Both the position numbers and the translations under genes were made by a program. A DNA stretch of 64,000 nt from the NCBI RefSeq assembly GCF_018736045.1, contig NZ_CP076132.1:1287501-1351500 (forward strand). The letters are read 5' to 3'. How positions within the stretch are numbered: the stretch's first letter is position 1; each line of letters starts with the position of its first letter. Below are positions 44,489 through 54,361 of the stretch, piece after piece. This DNA is from Flammeovirga yaeyamensis (GTDB lineage: Bacteria; Bacteroidota; Bacteroidia; Cytophagales; Flammeovirgaceae). The notes below the pieces were generated by a model. That model was not told the DNA's origin and made no database searches. It saw only the letters and a program-made list of their open reading frames with translations.

Positions 44489-45487
44489 ATGATTACTCAA
44501 GGTGAATTAAAACGTTTTTACGAAGAAAAGCTGAAACCCGAATTACATGATTTAGAAATTGAAAGAAAGAAGTTATTACCTTTTCAAATAGGAGTACTAA
44601 TCTTCGGAGGGATAGGAATACTTTTTATGTTAATGGTGTTTGCTGTTAATTTTATTGATATACCACCATCAATTAAGCAATACTTTAAAGATCCTACATA
44701 TCTTTTTTATACCATTTTTATCAGCTATGCTGTTTCAGGAATTCTTAAGTTTATATTAAAATTTAAAATAAAAAGTTATCGTACTTCATATAAATCGAAA
44801 ATAGTTAAATCAGTTACTCATCTTATAGATGATACTTGGACTTACTCGGCTGAAGGAATGATTTCAAGTGTTCAATACAAAAAAAGTGGACTTTTTAAAG
44901 AAGTAGTAGACTCATACAGAGGTGATGACTTGATTATTGGACAAATCGAAGATACTGACTTTAAATGTTCTGAATTACATACAGAATATAAAGAAGTTAG
45001 AGGTACAGGGAAAGATAGAAAAACTAGATGGTATACAATATTTAAAGGTTTATTTTTTCATGCTGATTTTAATAAACATTTTTCGGGCAAGACATATGTA
45101 AGAAGTGTTCGATTTTCAAGAAACCTTGTAAACTCTTTAGATTTACCAAAAGTAGAACTAGAGAATCCAGATTTTTCAAAAAGGTTTTTAGTGACTTCTT
45201 CAGATCAGGTGGAGGCAAGATATATACTGACACCTACAATTATGGAGGCATTCATAAATTTATTCAATTATTATCATAAGCCAATCGATTTTTCTTTTGT
45301 GGACTCTAGAGTACACTGTGCAATTTCGTTCGAAGAAGATCTTTTTGAACCTCCAATTTATAAATCAGTTTACGACTTTGAGGCTGTAAATAAGATCTAT
45401 ACACTCTTACACTTCAATCAAGTAATTATTAGAGAATTAAATCTGAATACTAGAATTTGGACCAAAGGAAGTAGAATTGTTCAATAG
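44489..45487 (+). CDS. DUF3137 membrane protein (LemA partner)
   Basis: A 332-residue protein with two TM helices in its N-terminal third (about 30-50 and 68-90) and a long soluble part. The phrases FKGLFFHADFNKHFSGKTYV, VEARYILTPTIMEAF and CAISFEEDLFEPPI are those of DUF3137 proteins, which often follow lemA. The role is unknown but may be linked with LemA at the membrane. Confidence 0.85.
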   Translation: MITQGELKRFYEEKLKPELHDLEIERKKLLPFQIGVLIFGGIGILFMLMVFAVNFIDIPPSIKQYFKDPTYLFYTIFISYAVSGILKFILKFKIKSYRTSYKSKIVKSVTHLIDDTWTYSAEGMISSVQYKKSGLFKEVVDSYRGDDLIIGQIEDTDFKCSELHTEYKEVRGTGKDRKTRWYTIFKGLFFHADFNKHFSGKTYVRSVRFSRNLVNSLDLPKVELENPDFSKRFLVTSSDQVEARYILTPTIMEAFINLFNYYHKPIDFSFVDSRVHCAISFEEDLFEPPIYKSVYDFEAVNKIYTLLHFNQVIIRELNLNTRIWTKGSRIVQ

Positions 45488-45522
45488 TACTTTTTGCATA
45501 AATAAATTCAGAAGAATACACT

Positions 45523-45568
45523 TAAGTTCGATGTGATAATTTCATATATCATATCGAACTTTTTTTAT
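45523..45568 (+). terminator. Rho-independent terminator
   Basis: AAGTTCGAT ... ATCGAACTT with extra inner pairs and a following run of seven T. It ends the lemA/DUF3137 unit. Confidence 0.85.
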
Positions 45569-45944
45569 TTAATAATCAGTCACAAACTAATACTAATCTT
45601 CTATCTTGATTATTGATTGATTGACTAAATCTTTTAATGAAAGCATAATTAATTTACCCCTCATGAATTGAAATTTTTCTCCCTTTATTTATTAATTGAT
45701 TTTTATTTAATCAATTGTTATTCATTAGTTTAAATGTTGTTTTGTTGTCGAGTAGTTTAAAATATTTTTTTTTTATATCAATTCAAAAACTATCCATTGT
45801 ATAATTTTTGAATACCTCAATTACTACCAATCCTTCCAGAATTTACTCACCTTCGTATCATATCAACTACTTGATGCACCCCGATAGTAGACTTTCTACA
45901 TCTAGTTTCGGAAACATCAAAACTGAAGTCAATAATAATAAAGT
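45569..45944. other. Leader region of the GH3 gene
   Basis: 376 nt, AT-rich, non-coding. It likely holds the promoter of the glycosidase gene; no exact TAnnTTTG box in a good position was found, and no riboswitch or REP is seen. Confidence 0.3.
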
Positions 45945-48524
45945 ATGAAAAATAAATTCAATCAACTGCTCTTATTTTTTCTTGTATTTGGGTATGGCTT
46001 AAATGCGCAAACATGGAAAGATCCGAATGCGGATATAGACGATCGTGTGGACGACTTATTATCAAAAATGACGTTGGAAGAAAAGATCAATTATTGTGGA
46101 TCTAGGATTCCGGGGATAGATCGATTAGACGTTCCTTATTTTGAATGGTATGGTGAAGCATTGCACGGTATTATTGCATGGAATTGTACTCAGTTTCCTC
46201 AGAACATTGCTATGGGAAGTACTTGGAATCCCGACTTAATGTTTGATGTTGCCACAGCTATCTCCAACGAAGCAAGGGCACTAAAGAATAAAGGTGAAAA
46301 AGAGGTGATGATGTTCTCGCCTACTGTAAATATGGCTCGCGATCCTAGATGGGGACGAAATGGTGAATGCTATAGTGAAGATCCTTTTTTGATGTCGGAA
46401 ATGGCAAGAATGTATGTAAGAGGTATGCAAGGCAACGACCCGAAATATGTCAAGACAGTAACGACTGTAAAACACTATGTAGCCAATAATGTCGATAAAT
46501 ACAGAGAGAAGATTTTCTCTAATATTAATAAGAAAGATTTATACGAATATTATTTCCCTGCTTACAAAACATGTATTGTAGATGAGGAAGCAACAGGAAT
46601 TATGACAGCTTTAAATGGCTTGAATGGAATTCCATGTTCTGCTCATAACTGGGCTGTAAACGATGTTTTGCGTAAAGAGTGGGGCTTTGAAGGATATGTT
46701 ATAGCCGATTGGACTGCTGTTGAAGGTTTGGAAACAAGAATGCATTACGCCAAAAGTCAACCGGAAGCAGTTGCGATGGCAATCAAGGCGGGTGTCGATC
46801 AAGAATGTTATCGAAATAACAAAAAACAGGCGCCGATGGTCTATGCTTTAAAACCTGCTATCGACCAAGGTTTATTGACAGAAGAAGAACTCAATGTATC
46901 TGTTAGAAGGTTATTGAAACTTCGTTTTAGAACAGGAGATTTTGATGATCCTTCTCTAAATCCTTATTCTAAAATACCAGAAGAGGTGTTAGAATGTGAT
47001 ACACACAAAGCTTTAGCACTAAAAGCTGCGGAAGAAGCTATCGTACTTTTAAAGAATGATGATATTCTACCATTATCAAATAAAGAGAAAAGCTTAGCAG
47101 TTATAGGGCCATTTGCCAACCGTTGTTGGATGGGAATTTATTCAGGTTTCCCAAAAAGTAAAGTGAGTCCATCAGATGGTTTACGAAAAGCCACATCGGC
47201 AGAGATAAATTTTGCAGAAGGTTGTGGAGTAACTGCAAAAGAAGACGACGATCAGAAAATTGCAGAGGCGGTAGAAATGGCCAAAAAGTCAGAGAAAGTA
47301 ATTTTGGTGGTCGGGAACGATGAAACTACCTCTACTGAAAATGTGGATAGAGCATCATTAAAATTACCCGGAAATCAACATAAATTAATTCAAGCAGTTC
47401 AGGCGGTCAACAAGAATGTGATATTGGTTTTGGTACCAAGTGGCCCTACAGCGATTGCTTGGGAACAAGAGCATATCCCTGGAATTATTTGTACATGGCC
47501 GAATGGTCAGGAACAAGGTACAGCCTTAGCGAATGTATTGTTCGGAAAGGTAAATCCAGGAGGAAAACTAAATTCAACTTGGTATTCTTCGGATGATGAG
47601 TTACCCGATTTCCACGACTACAATATTCAGACAGGAAGAACTTATATGTATTATGATGGAACACCTTTATATCCGTTTGGCTTCGGCTTAAGCTATACAT
47701 CATTTGATATTCAGAAGATGAAAGTGAATGCAAAAAAAGTCAACCCTCAACAAGATGTAGTGGTGACTGCCAACGTGTTGAATATAGGAGATATGGATGG
47801 AGATGAAGTGGTACAATTGTATATCAAATCGTTGAACCCGACGCAACAGTCGCCCAAAAAAGCTTTAAAGGGATTCAAGAAAGTGCGTGTAGCTAATGGA
47901 CAGAAAACAAGTATCCAACTTCAAGTACCTTATGAAGCATTTGCTCATTACGATAGTGTAGACAATCAGTTTATAGTAGATGAAGGAGCTTATGAAATCC
48001 TTTTAGGAAATTCGAGTGAGAATATTTTAGCTCGTCAGACAGTAAAGGTAAAAGCAGGAACAATTCCATCTATCAAGGTAGGAGAAAAGAGTGGCTATTT
48101 TGATGCAAACGACAAGAACCGATCAAGAAATTGGGACTATTTATATCAGAATGAAACAGGTTTTGCAACATCAAAAGACGAGGATAATGATCAGTACCAA
48201 TGGGTAGAATATGAAATCACATTTGTTGATCCTGGCTTTTATGTAAATACTTGGGAAGCTGAATTAAACTTCGTATCGGCAAGTAAAAATGCAGTGGTTA
48301 CAACTTCTATGGAAGGAGCTCAAATTGGAGAGTATACCATTAAAGGAAATAAGTTACCGATACGTATTCCTATTCCACCAGAATATGGAAAGCCGGTACG
48401 AATAAAAATAAAAACATTAAAAGGGGAAGTAGAACATAAATCTATAAAGATTATTCCTCCGGGTAACAAACAAGCTTATACAATCGAAAACGTAGTTATA
48501 CATACTCAGACTAAAATCAATTAA
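45945..48524 (+). CDS. GH3 family beta-glycosidase (beta-xylosidase/glucosidase-like)
   Basis: An 859-residue exported glycosidase with the signal peptide MKNKFNQLLLFFLVFGYGLNAQ. The GH3 N-domain includes KHYVANN and the nucleophile Asp255 in GYVIADW. The GH3 C-domain carries VVGNDETTSTENVDRASLKL with a plausible acid/base Glu, and GGKLNSTWY. A fibronectin-III-like domain (about 580-690) follows, and then a C-terminal beta domain (about 700-859) like a carbohydrate-binding module (QWVEYEITFVDPGFYVNTW). Family members remove terminal glucose or xylose; substrate not certain. No SusC/D genes are adjacent, so it is not inside an obvious PUL. Confidence 0.92.
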   Translation: MKNKFNQLLLFFLVFGYGLNAQTWKDPNADIDDRVDDLLSKMTLEEKINYCGSRIPGIDRLDVPYFEWYGEALHGIIAWNCTQFPQNIAMGSTWNPDLMFDVATAISNEARALKNKGEKEVMMFSPTVNMARDPRWGRNGECYSEDPFLMSEMARMYVRGMQGNDPKYVKTVTTVKHYVANNVDKYREKIFSNINKKDLYEYYFPAYKTCIVDEEATGIMTALNGLNGIPCSAHNWAVNDVLRKEWGFEGYVIADWTAVEGLETRMHYAKSQPEAVAMAIKAGVDQECYRNNKKQAPMVYALKPAIDQGLLTEEELNVSVRRLLKLRFRTGDFDDPSLNPYSKIPEEVLECDTHKALALKAAEEAIVLLKNDDILPLSNKEKSLAVIGPFANRCWMGIYSGFPKSKVSPSDGLRKATSAEINFAEGCGVTAKEDDDQKIAEAVEMAKKSEKVILVVGNDETTSTENVDRASLKLPGNQHKLIQAVQAVNKNVILVLVPSGPTAIAWEQEHIPGIICTWPNGQEQGTALANVLFGKVNPGGKLNSTWYSSDDELPDFHDYNIQTGRTYMYYDGTPLYPFGFGLSYTSFDIQKMKVNAKKVNPQQDVVVTANVLNIGDMDGDEVVQLYIKSLNPTQQSPKKALKGFKKVRVANGQKTSIQLQVPYEAFAHYDSVDNQFIVDEGAYEILLGNSSENILARQTVKVKAGTIPSIKVGEKSGYFDANDKNRSRNWDYLYQNETGFATSKDEDNDQYQWVEYEITFVDPGFYVNTWEAELNFVSASKNAVVTTSMEGAQIGEYTIKGNKLPIRIPIPPEYGKPVRIKIKTLKGEVEHKSIKIIPPGNKQAYTIENVVIHTQTKIN

Positions 48525-48614
48525 CCCACTCGATGCTTATTATGTATGGTATTACATACATCGGGATTTAATATTCATTTCCACTGCATTTATGTGATAG
48601 TAGATGCGGTAGGT

Positions 48615-48652
48615 ACACAGTCCATTACTTTTGTTTTGGACTGTGTTTTTTT
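48615..48652 (+). terminator. Rho-independent terminator
   Basis: ACACAGTCC / GGACTGTGT around attacttttgtttt, followed by seven T. It ends the GH3 gene. Confidence 0.9.
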
Positions 48653-48657
48653 GTGCT

Positions 48658-48845
48658 CTGTTCGTTGTGTTAAGCGTCAGGGTCACTACGAACTTTATTT
48701 TGTTTAAGTCTGCGACTTATAACATTTCTATGTCGCAATAATGAAAGTAAATGTATTGGATCGTCGTAAATATTATTTTGGTGATAAGCCACAGATTTAT
48801 TTGATGTGGTAGTTTTTAGTGAAGACTATCTAAGCTTAAGAATAG
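48658..48845. mobile_element. Decayed miniature REP element, copy 3
   Basis: An intact left REP (CTGTTCGTTGTGTTAAGCG ... CACTACGAAC, 48658-48693), the inner AAGTCTGCGACTT palindrome, then a degraded right half (GTGATAAGCCACAGATTTAT near 48781, and GTTTTTAGTGAAGAC after it). The rest to 49011 is AT-rich and empty. Confidence 0.65.
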
Positions 48846-49011
48846 AATTAGCTGTTAGTAGTAATTGCGTTATTATGAATTTAACCTCGTTAAAATCTGT
48901 TACTTATCATTTTGATAACTTTTATTATAAAAATGTCAATTTTTATAAAAGTATATTGAATTATTTACTACTTGTAAAGTAAACTAAAGCACAACTAAAA
49001 CTATATTTAAA

Positions 49012-49614
49012 ATGCAAACATTAAAACTTCAATTAATTACTTTTTTAGTAATGATTTCATCTTTGGCTTTTGGTCAGTCTTATTTGGATGTGGTAATGAC
49101 AATGAAAGATGGCTCAACTCTGAATTGCCAAGCGAAAACAAGAAACTATATTGTTGTCGACGAAGGGAAATCAACTTTAAAATGTAAAGTTGATGGAGCT
49201 AAGAAGAAAATTGAAAAGTCTGAAATTAAAGAAATCATGTTGGGCCATAGTACCAAGTACACTGTAAAAGAGTATCATGGAAATCATTACATTGGTCAAA
49301 TAGTTTCTTCTGGAGCCTTAACTATTTTCAAAGTGTATAACCATGGACATCACTCTGGAATAGGATTTAGTTTTGGGACTTCTGGTATGGGGTTCGGTTC
49401 CACAGGTTCAGCTGTTAAATATACCGTCCCATTTTATTTAGAAATTCGTAAAGGAAAGTGTTATTCAAGATCCTATAAAGAATATCAAAATGAAATGACA
49501 ACAAAATGTCCAGAGATAAAAGAGTACTTTTCTAAAAAGATTAAAAAGGCAGATGATTTTGAAAGGGTGGTTGAAAAATATAATAAGTTAATGCGTAACC
49601 GAAGTGTACAATAA
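49012..49614 (+). CDS. Secreted protein of unknown function
   Basis: A 200-residue protein with the signal peptide MQTLKLQLITFLVMISSLAFGQ. Residues about 25-90 form a beta-rich domain that fits an Sm-like barrel pattern (TMKDGSTLNCQAKTRNYIVV). A Gly-rich turn (SGIGFSFGTSGMGFGSTGS) and a Lys-rich helical tail follow. I do not recognise the family. It converges with the T9SS cargo gene. Confidence 0.6.
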   Translation: MQTLKLQLITFLVMISSLAFGQSYLDVVMTMKDGSTLNCQAKTRNYIVVDEGKSTLKCKVDGAKKKIEKSEIKEIMLGHSTKYTVKEYHGNHYIGQIVSSGALTIFKVYNHGHHSGIGFSFGTSGMGFGSTGSAVKYTVPFYLEIRKGKCYSRSYKEYQNEMTTKCPEIKEYFSKKIKKADDFERVVEKYNKLMRNRSVQ

Positions 49615-49660
49615 AGTGATACTTTATTGAATTTACATTTCTACATAAGTCTTTGACTAA

Positions 49661-49708
49661 AAAAACTGTTCTTAGTGTTTAAGTATTAGTACACTAAGAA
49701 CAGTTTTT
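49661..49708. terminator. Bidirectional terminator with REP-like stem
   Basis: AAAAACTGTTCTTAGTGT is repeated perfectly inverted after 12 nt. The CTGTT...AACAG ends show it to be a REP-family stem now flanked by A and T runs, between convergent genes. Confidence 0.88.
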
Positions 49709-49729
49709 GTCTATATCATCCTATCCAAA

Positions 49730-51118
49730 CTATTCTAGAATAAGCTTTACAGCTTCAGTATTTATTCCATTGGATACTTTTAAGATAAACATACCAGATT
49801 GAAGGGGCGGTAATGTAAACGTACCTATATCACTTCCACTTGGTTGTTCAACAATTATATCGTGAGATAATAATACACCATTGGTATTGTATAAGACGCC
49901 CACTACAGGATAGGTTTCGTTCGCATTTTGAACTTCCACTTTCAGTTGTTGGTCATTCGTGATTTTAGTAGGATATACGGTAACACTAAAATCAGTATTA
50001 TTTCCATTAAAAGAAACTATGCCAAAATATTCTACAGCTCCATCAAGATCATATTGTGCTAAGCGATAATACAAACCCGATTCTATAGCATCTAAATATT
50101 GATATTTGAGAGTCACGTTAGAATTTCCAGCAGCTTGAATAGTAGAAATCTTTTCCCAATTCATTCTATCTGATGATACCTCCACATCAAAGTGAGAAGA
50201 ATTTAATTCTGATGCTGTTTCCCAAAGAAGTAAATGTCCATTGACTGTTTTTTGTCCTTTGAAATAAACTAACTCGACCGGTAGGTCTAAATCATCACAA
50301 AAATTAATTTGTCCATGGGATACACATTCAGTACATGTACCCGCATTAATATTACCACAACCAGTAATACTATTGTTTTCTGAGCCATCACATTTATAAT
50401 TGAAGTCGCCTCCAATATTGATCTCTCCACAACTTTCAGTACCATCACAGGTATTAATTTCAAATTGTCCTTTAATTGATAAATCGCTATCAATTGTAAG
50501 TTTTCCACACACCATTATGTATATCTTTCCTCCATTTTCAGATTCAAAAAATGAATTTATTTCTAAATGTCCGGCTTCTCTTACATAGATATTAATACCT
50601 GAATTTTTGAGGACCAATTGTTTTTGAATAAAGACATAACCACTGATATCTAATTCATCATTCCCACCTGTTCCTTGAGAGAGATTTAATTCATCTCTAA
50701 TAATCAAGGAGGAGTTTTCTTCCGTGGTGATTTTTAAATGAATATTGTTGGTAGTCAGTTTCAAATTGGCTTTGCCTGATTTCCCTAAATAAAGAGTTGC
50801 ATCATATTTTTTGAAATCAACTTCAAGAAGAGAAGATATTTGATTTAAATCGAAATTAATATTCAATTTGCTACCAAATTTTGCCTCGCCTGAACTGCTT
50901 AAAACGATGATATCATTTCCTTCAGGAAAAGTTCTAGTAGTAGTATTGGTGGCTTTTTGCCATCTTAATGAATTACCATTTTCTCCTTTCCATTCTTCTA
51001 CTGAATTGAAAGCATTGTTTCCTAGTAAGTAAAATTTTTCTTGTGCTATACATAAATTAGTAAAAAGTATTAGCAGAAACGTACCTAGGAAATGTCTAGT
51101 AAGTATTCTGTTCATCAA
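49730..51118 (-). CDS. T9SS cargo protein with type A sorting domain
   Basis: A 462-residue protein: MMNRILTRHFLGTFLLILFT is the signal region, ending in CIAQ. The N-terminal two thirds form a beta-helix-like domain with many Asn/Ser and, at about 225-270, a Cys-rich stretch (CDGTESCGEINIGGDFNY). Then comes the linker DLPVELVYFKGQKTVNGH and a fibronectin-like segment. The last about 80 residues are a T9SS type A sorting domain (VTVYPTKITNDQQLKVEVQN ... PPLQSGMFILKVSNG), which directs export to the surface. Role is unknown, possibly adhesion. Confidence 0.85.
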   Translation of the reverse strand: MMNRILTRHFLGTFLLILFTNLCIAQEKFYLLGNNAFNSVEEWKGENGNSLRWQKATNTTTRTFPEGNDIIVLSSSGEAKFGSKLNINFDLNQISSLLEVDFKKYDATLYLGKSGKANLKLTTNNIHLKITTEENSSLIIRDELNLSQGTGGNDELDISGYVFIQKQLVLKNSGINIYVREAGHLEINSFFESENGGKIYIMVCGKLTIDSDLSIKGQFEINTCDGTESCGEINIGGDFNYKCDGSENNSITGCGNINAGTCTECVSHGQINFCDDLDLPVELVYFKGQKTVNGHLLLWETASELNSSHFDVEVSSDRMNWEKISTIQAAGNSNVTLKYQYLDAIESGLYYRLAQYDLDGAVEYFGIVSFNGNNTDFSVTVYPTKITNDQQLKVEVQNANETYPVVGVLYNTNGVLLSHDIIVEQPSGSDIGTFTLPPLQSGMFILKVSNGINTEAVKLILE

Positions 51119-51353
51119 AGTTTGTTTGTTATTAGATTTAATTATTCGTCATAAACTGGTAAAAAACACTTAACGAAATTAATGCCATTGATTCGTACAT
51201 TTTTTCGCTTTTTGTTAATGAAGTGTAATGCTATAGGTTTTGTGAATTAATTGTAAGTCAGTTAATAACGAGAGAGATACGCTAGAGGCTTGTACAATGT
51301 TATGGTACTTAGTGATAACAAACGGTTGAACAGAATTAGTAGTACTATTTTCG
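51119..51353. other. Intergenic region without recognisable gene
   Basis: 235 nt, AT-rich, holding the T9SS gene's promoter side and the end of the next gene. Nothing else is recognised. Confidence 0.3.
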
Positions 51354-51746
51354 TTAGCTATCAAAATATAAGGACAGCTTTTTTTCTAATTGATGCACAT
51401 CTTCATATTCAAAAATATAATCGGCACAGCCTGCCGAAGTAGTGGAGTAATCCGAATTCTTCTTTCTCAAATAAATAATTGGAAGATTACTCTTAAAAGC
51501 ATAACCAACTTCTATACCTACACCAATCGCTTTGCTTGTTAATTCTGCGATAAATAAATCACATTCATCAATTTCTTGAAAGGCGGTTTGCATCATTTCC
51601 TTTTCTTGATGAGGTTCGAACAAGTATTTATCAACAAAAACAATCAATTCGTATTGATGCTGTAATAAAACCTCTTTTATAACTTCTACTTCTTTATTAA
51701 AAGCTTTTCTATTCTTAAAACTTATTCCTAAATAGGCCTTTTTCAT
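51354..51746 (-). CDS. Nucleoside 2-deoxyribosyltransferase-like protein
   Basis: A 130-residue cytoplasmic protein. The segment EIDECDLFIAELTSKAIGVG and then IEVGYAFKSNLPIIYLRKK matches the Nuc_deoxyrib_tr fold: Asp of D-x-F/V-I-A and Glu in G-x-E-x-G are the usual catalytic or binding residues. The N-terminal AYLGISFKNRKAFNKEVEV gives the first strand-helix. Members move deoxyribose between bases or hydrolyse nucleotides; true substrate unclear. It follows the MtfA-type gene with a 21-nt gap and is probably co-transcribed. Confidence 0.75.
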   Translation of the reverse strand: MKKAYLGISFKNRKAFNKEVEVIKEVLLQHQYELIVFVDKYLFEPHQEKEMMQTAFQEIDECDLFIAELTSKAIGVGIEVGYAFKSNLPIIYLRKKNSDYSTTSAGCADYIFEYEDVHQLEKKLSLYFDS

Positions 51747-51767
51747 TTTTCTTCTCTTTGATAATCA

Positions 51768-52688
51768 TTAGTCAAACATCATATGACATTTTTTATATTT
51801 TTTACCACTGCCACATGGGCAGGGATCGTTGCGCCCAATTTCTTTTTCTTTGGTTATAGAACTCAGATAACTTCGTTCCTGATCTACCATTTTCTGATTG
51901 AATATTTTTTCTAAAGCTAGATATAGATCTGGATGCTTCTTTTTTAATAGCTGAGGTCGTTCGAAGAAATACTCAGAAGCGACTGTAATAAACTCTTGAT
52001 CCTTTGTTCCTCCATATTCATCCAAGTCTGATTCATTTTGGTGGATCTTTTCGATTTCGGCCTTCATCAAATTGATCCATGGAAGCGTATAACATTTTGA
52101 CATGAAAACCTCTGGAATTCCATCCGTATTGCCATCTGCCATATCAATTAAATGAACAAACTCATGAATGCCTACGTTCTTTTTGTCATTATCATTTCGG
52201 AATCCTTCTCTTAAAGCACCTTTTGATAACAGCATTTTATTGGTCAGTTTGCCAGTTCCCACCATACCTAATACATGTCCATCATTAAAGTGATGTCCGA
52301 ACTCAGTTTCGTTTAAATCAGAATTGAATATCAAAACTTCTTTAAGGTTTGGATATTCCCAATCGGGGTAACCAAAGATAGGAATAATAGCACTGCTAGC
52401 TACTAAAAGTTTATCAAGATCTTCGATATCCGTTTTTACTCCTTTAATTTTCACGAAAGCTAAAAAACGTAAGAGTCTCTGCTCAAATTCGTCTTTTTTT
52501 TCCTCAGAAATTTCGTTGTAAAAAGTCACATTTTCACGTAAAATAGTTCGCCACTCTTCTTTAAATACTCTTCGTTTAAATAGGTTCTTTTGTCTACTTT
52601 TTTTCTTTTTGGTATTGAAGATAATTACCCAAGTCACTAGGACAATTAGTCCTAAAAAGACAATAAATGATATTAGGGAAGTATTCAT
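51768..52688 (-). CDS. MtfA-type zinc peptidase with SEC-C tail
   Basis: A 306-residue protein with one N-terminal TM helix (about 5-25), a domain of the MtfA (M90) family (about 40-280) and a SEC-C zinc motif at the end. The zinc site is His175-Glu176-x-x-His179 in [14 protein letters not shown]. Family phrases are [27 protein letters not shown]-like [13 protein letters not shown], and [16 protein letters not shown]. The SEC-C motif is [17 protein letters not shown]. coli MtfA binds the Mlc repressor; here there is a membrane anchor and a SEC-C tail in addition. Confidence 0.9.
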   Translation of the reverse strand: MNTSLISFIVFLGLIVLVTWVIIFNTKKKKSRQKNLFKRRVFKEEWRTILRENVTFYNEISEEKKDEFEQRLLRFLAFVKIKGVKTDIEDLDKLLVASSAIIPIFGYPDWEYPNLKEVLIFNSDLNETEFGHHFNDGHVLGMVGTGKLTNKMLLSKGALREGFRNDNDKKNVGIHEFVHLIDMADGNTDGIPEVFMSKCYTLPWINLMKAEIEKIHQNESDLDEYGGTKDQEFITVASEYFFERPQLLKKKHPDLYLALEKIFNQKMVDQERSYLSSITKEKEIGRNDPCPCGSGKKYKKCHMMFD

Positions 52689-52916
52689 ACTTTATATGTT
52701 TGCTCGATTTTAGTTCATTGGAAATAACGAAAAATTATGAATTAAAAACAATAATCTATTCTAGTAAGATAAACTATTATGAAACATTTATTTTTGGCAC
52801 TCTATTTGACTCCTAACATCAATAACACCTACGGGTTGATAATTTACTAAATACTAATATTAAGCACATTTACTATTGTTGTTCAATAGTTTAAATGATG
52901 CACAAACGCACGACAT

Positions 52917-53108
52917 ATGAATATTTTCAACTTCCTTAAATCAACAGCGTTAAAGACGTTTGCATTCCTACTTTTAATCAGTATTCTAAGTAGTTGTAAA
53001 ACATCCATTTTCATGTCCGATTATGGTAATCACACAGATTATAATAAAAGAAAGAACACAAAGTGGCTTCCTAAAAAAGCAAGACTTTCACATACAAATT
53101 CAAAGTAG
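52917..53108 (+). CDS. Small lipoprotein
   Basis: A 63-residue protein: the leader up to SILSSC is a lipobox (Cys near residue 27). The short mature part (TSIFMSDYGNHTDYNKRKNT, then KWLPKKARL) is polar and basic. Short lipoproteins of this sort, ending in KW(L/K)P-type motifs, are seen in many Bacteroidota; function unknown. It ends 21 nt before a strong terminator. Confidence 0.7.
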   Translation: MNIFNFLKSTALKTFAFLLLISILSSCKTSIFMSDYGNHTDYNKRKNTKWLPKKARLSHTNSK

Positions 53109-53129
53109 GTTTGAACGATGTATGATTCG

Positions 53130-53160
53130 AAGCTGTCTCTACAAAGGGACAGCTTTTTTT
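53130..53160 (+). terminator. Rho-independent terminator
   Basis: AAGCTGTC / GGACAGCTT with loop tctacaaa and a following run of seven or more T. Confidence 0.9.
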
Positions 53161-53241
53161 ATATGTATATTTAATATCGTTGAATTATAGAAAGTAATTT
53201 TTATTCTTACCTTGCACACTGTTTTTGATGATCATCAATTT

Positions 53242-54204
53242 ATGAAGTTAGAAGACCTAAAATTTATAGACTTATTTGCTGGAATAGGAGGATTCCATCA
53301 AGCGTTAAGCAGCTTTGGTGCGGAGTGTGTATTCGCTTCCGAATGGGACGAACATGCAGCTAAAACCTATTCGGTGAATTATGGACTTCAACCTAAAGGT
53401 GATATTACACAAATAGCAGAGGAGGAGATTCCGAGACACGATATACTATGTGCGGGCTTCCCTTGCCAAGCGTTTTCTATTTCCGGGAAACAAAAAGGTT
53501 TTGAAGATGCAAGAGGAACCTTATTTTTTGATATCGCCCGAATTGTCAATCACCATCAACCTAAATTACTTTTGCTGGAGAATGTAAGAAATTTTCAGCG
53601 ACATGATGGAGGAAATACTTTGAGAGTAGTCGTTCAAACTTTGGATGAGTTAGGGTATAGCGTAGACTATAAAGTACTCAATGCTTCTCATTACGGTTTA
53701 CCTCAAAATAGAGAAAGAATTTATTTTGTGTGTTTACGAAAAGACTTAATGAAGGAGTCTTTTTCATTTCCTTCCCCTCAAAAAGAGGCAATAAAACTAG
53801 AAGACTTTTTAGAAAAGAAGTCGAAAGTTAAAATTGTCGACCGACCTGATATAGAAATCTATAAAGATTACAACCCTTTAAAAGATTCCCACGGGAATGT
53901 GATATTACCTAATAAGCCCATCCAAATCGGAAGAGTAAATAAAGGCGGGCAGGGCGAACGTATATACGATATCAGAGGTCATGCCATAACTTTATCCGCT
54001 TATGGTGGAGGTGTTGGTTCCCGTACAGGTTTGTATCAAGTAGGACAAGACATACGAAAACTATCGCCAAGAGAGTGTGCAAGAATTCAGGGGTTTCCAG
54101 ATAGTTTTAAAATTGTTTCAAAGATGACTCAAGCGTATAAACAGTTCGGGAATAGCGTTGCTGTAAATGTATTAAAAGCGATTCTTCATCAAATTGAAAA
54201 ATAA
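53242..54204 (+). CDS. C5-cytosine DNA methyltransferase (solitary)
   Basis: A 320-residue enzyme from the ATG at 53242 (MKLEDLKFIDLFAG); a TTG-started frame 30 nt upstream is unlikely. It transfers a methyl group from SAM to C5 of cytosine in DNA. Motifs: I DLFAGIGGFHQ, IV GFPCQAFSISG with catalytic Cys75, VI LLLENVRNF, VIII GLPQNRERIYFV, IX LSPRECARIQGFPD, X QFGNSVAVNV. The variable target-recognition region (about 180-255) is short. No restriction gene is next to it, so it is solitary: regulatory, protective against restriction, or a relic of an R-M system. The recognition site cannot be read from the sequence. Confidence 0.95.
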   Translation: MKLEDLKFIDLFAGIGGFHQALSSFGAECVFASEWDEHAAKTYSVNYGLQPKGDITQIAEEEIPRHDILCAGFPCQAFSISGKQKGFEDARGTLFFDIARIVNHHQPKLLLLENVRNFQRHDGGNTLRVVVQTLDELGYSVDYKVLNASHYGLPQNRERIYFVCLRKDLMKESFSFPSPQKEAIKLEDFLEKKSKVKIVDRPDIEIYKDYNPLKDSHGNVILPNKPIQIGRVNKGGQGERIYDIRGHAITLSAYGGGVGSRTGLYQVGQDIRKLSPRECARIQGFPDSFKIVSKMTQAYKQFGNSVAVNVLKAILHQIEK

Positions 54205-54361
54205 TTTAAAATAATTCCGTTCGTTGAAAAAATCATACCCTTCGTTTAAAACTCTTCTTCTCTTTCCTACCAAAAACTACTTTGCCCACTCTTGTAAATA
54301 AGCGCGGCTAAAAAGCTGCACAAAAGTTATCGAATTAAATTATTCAAAAGTAAGAGAGGAC

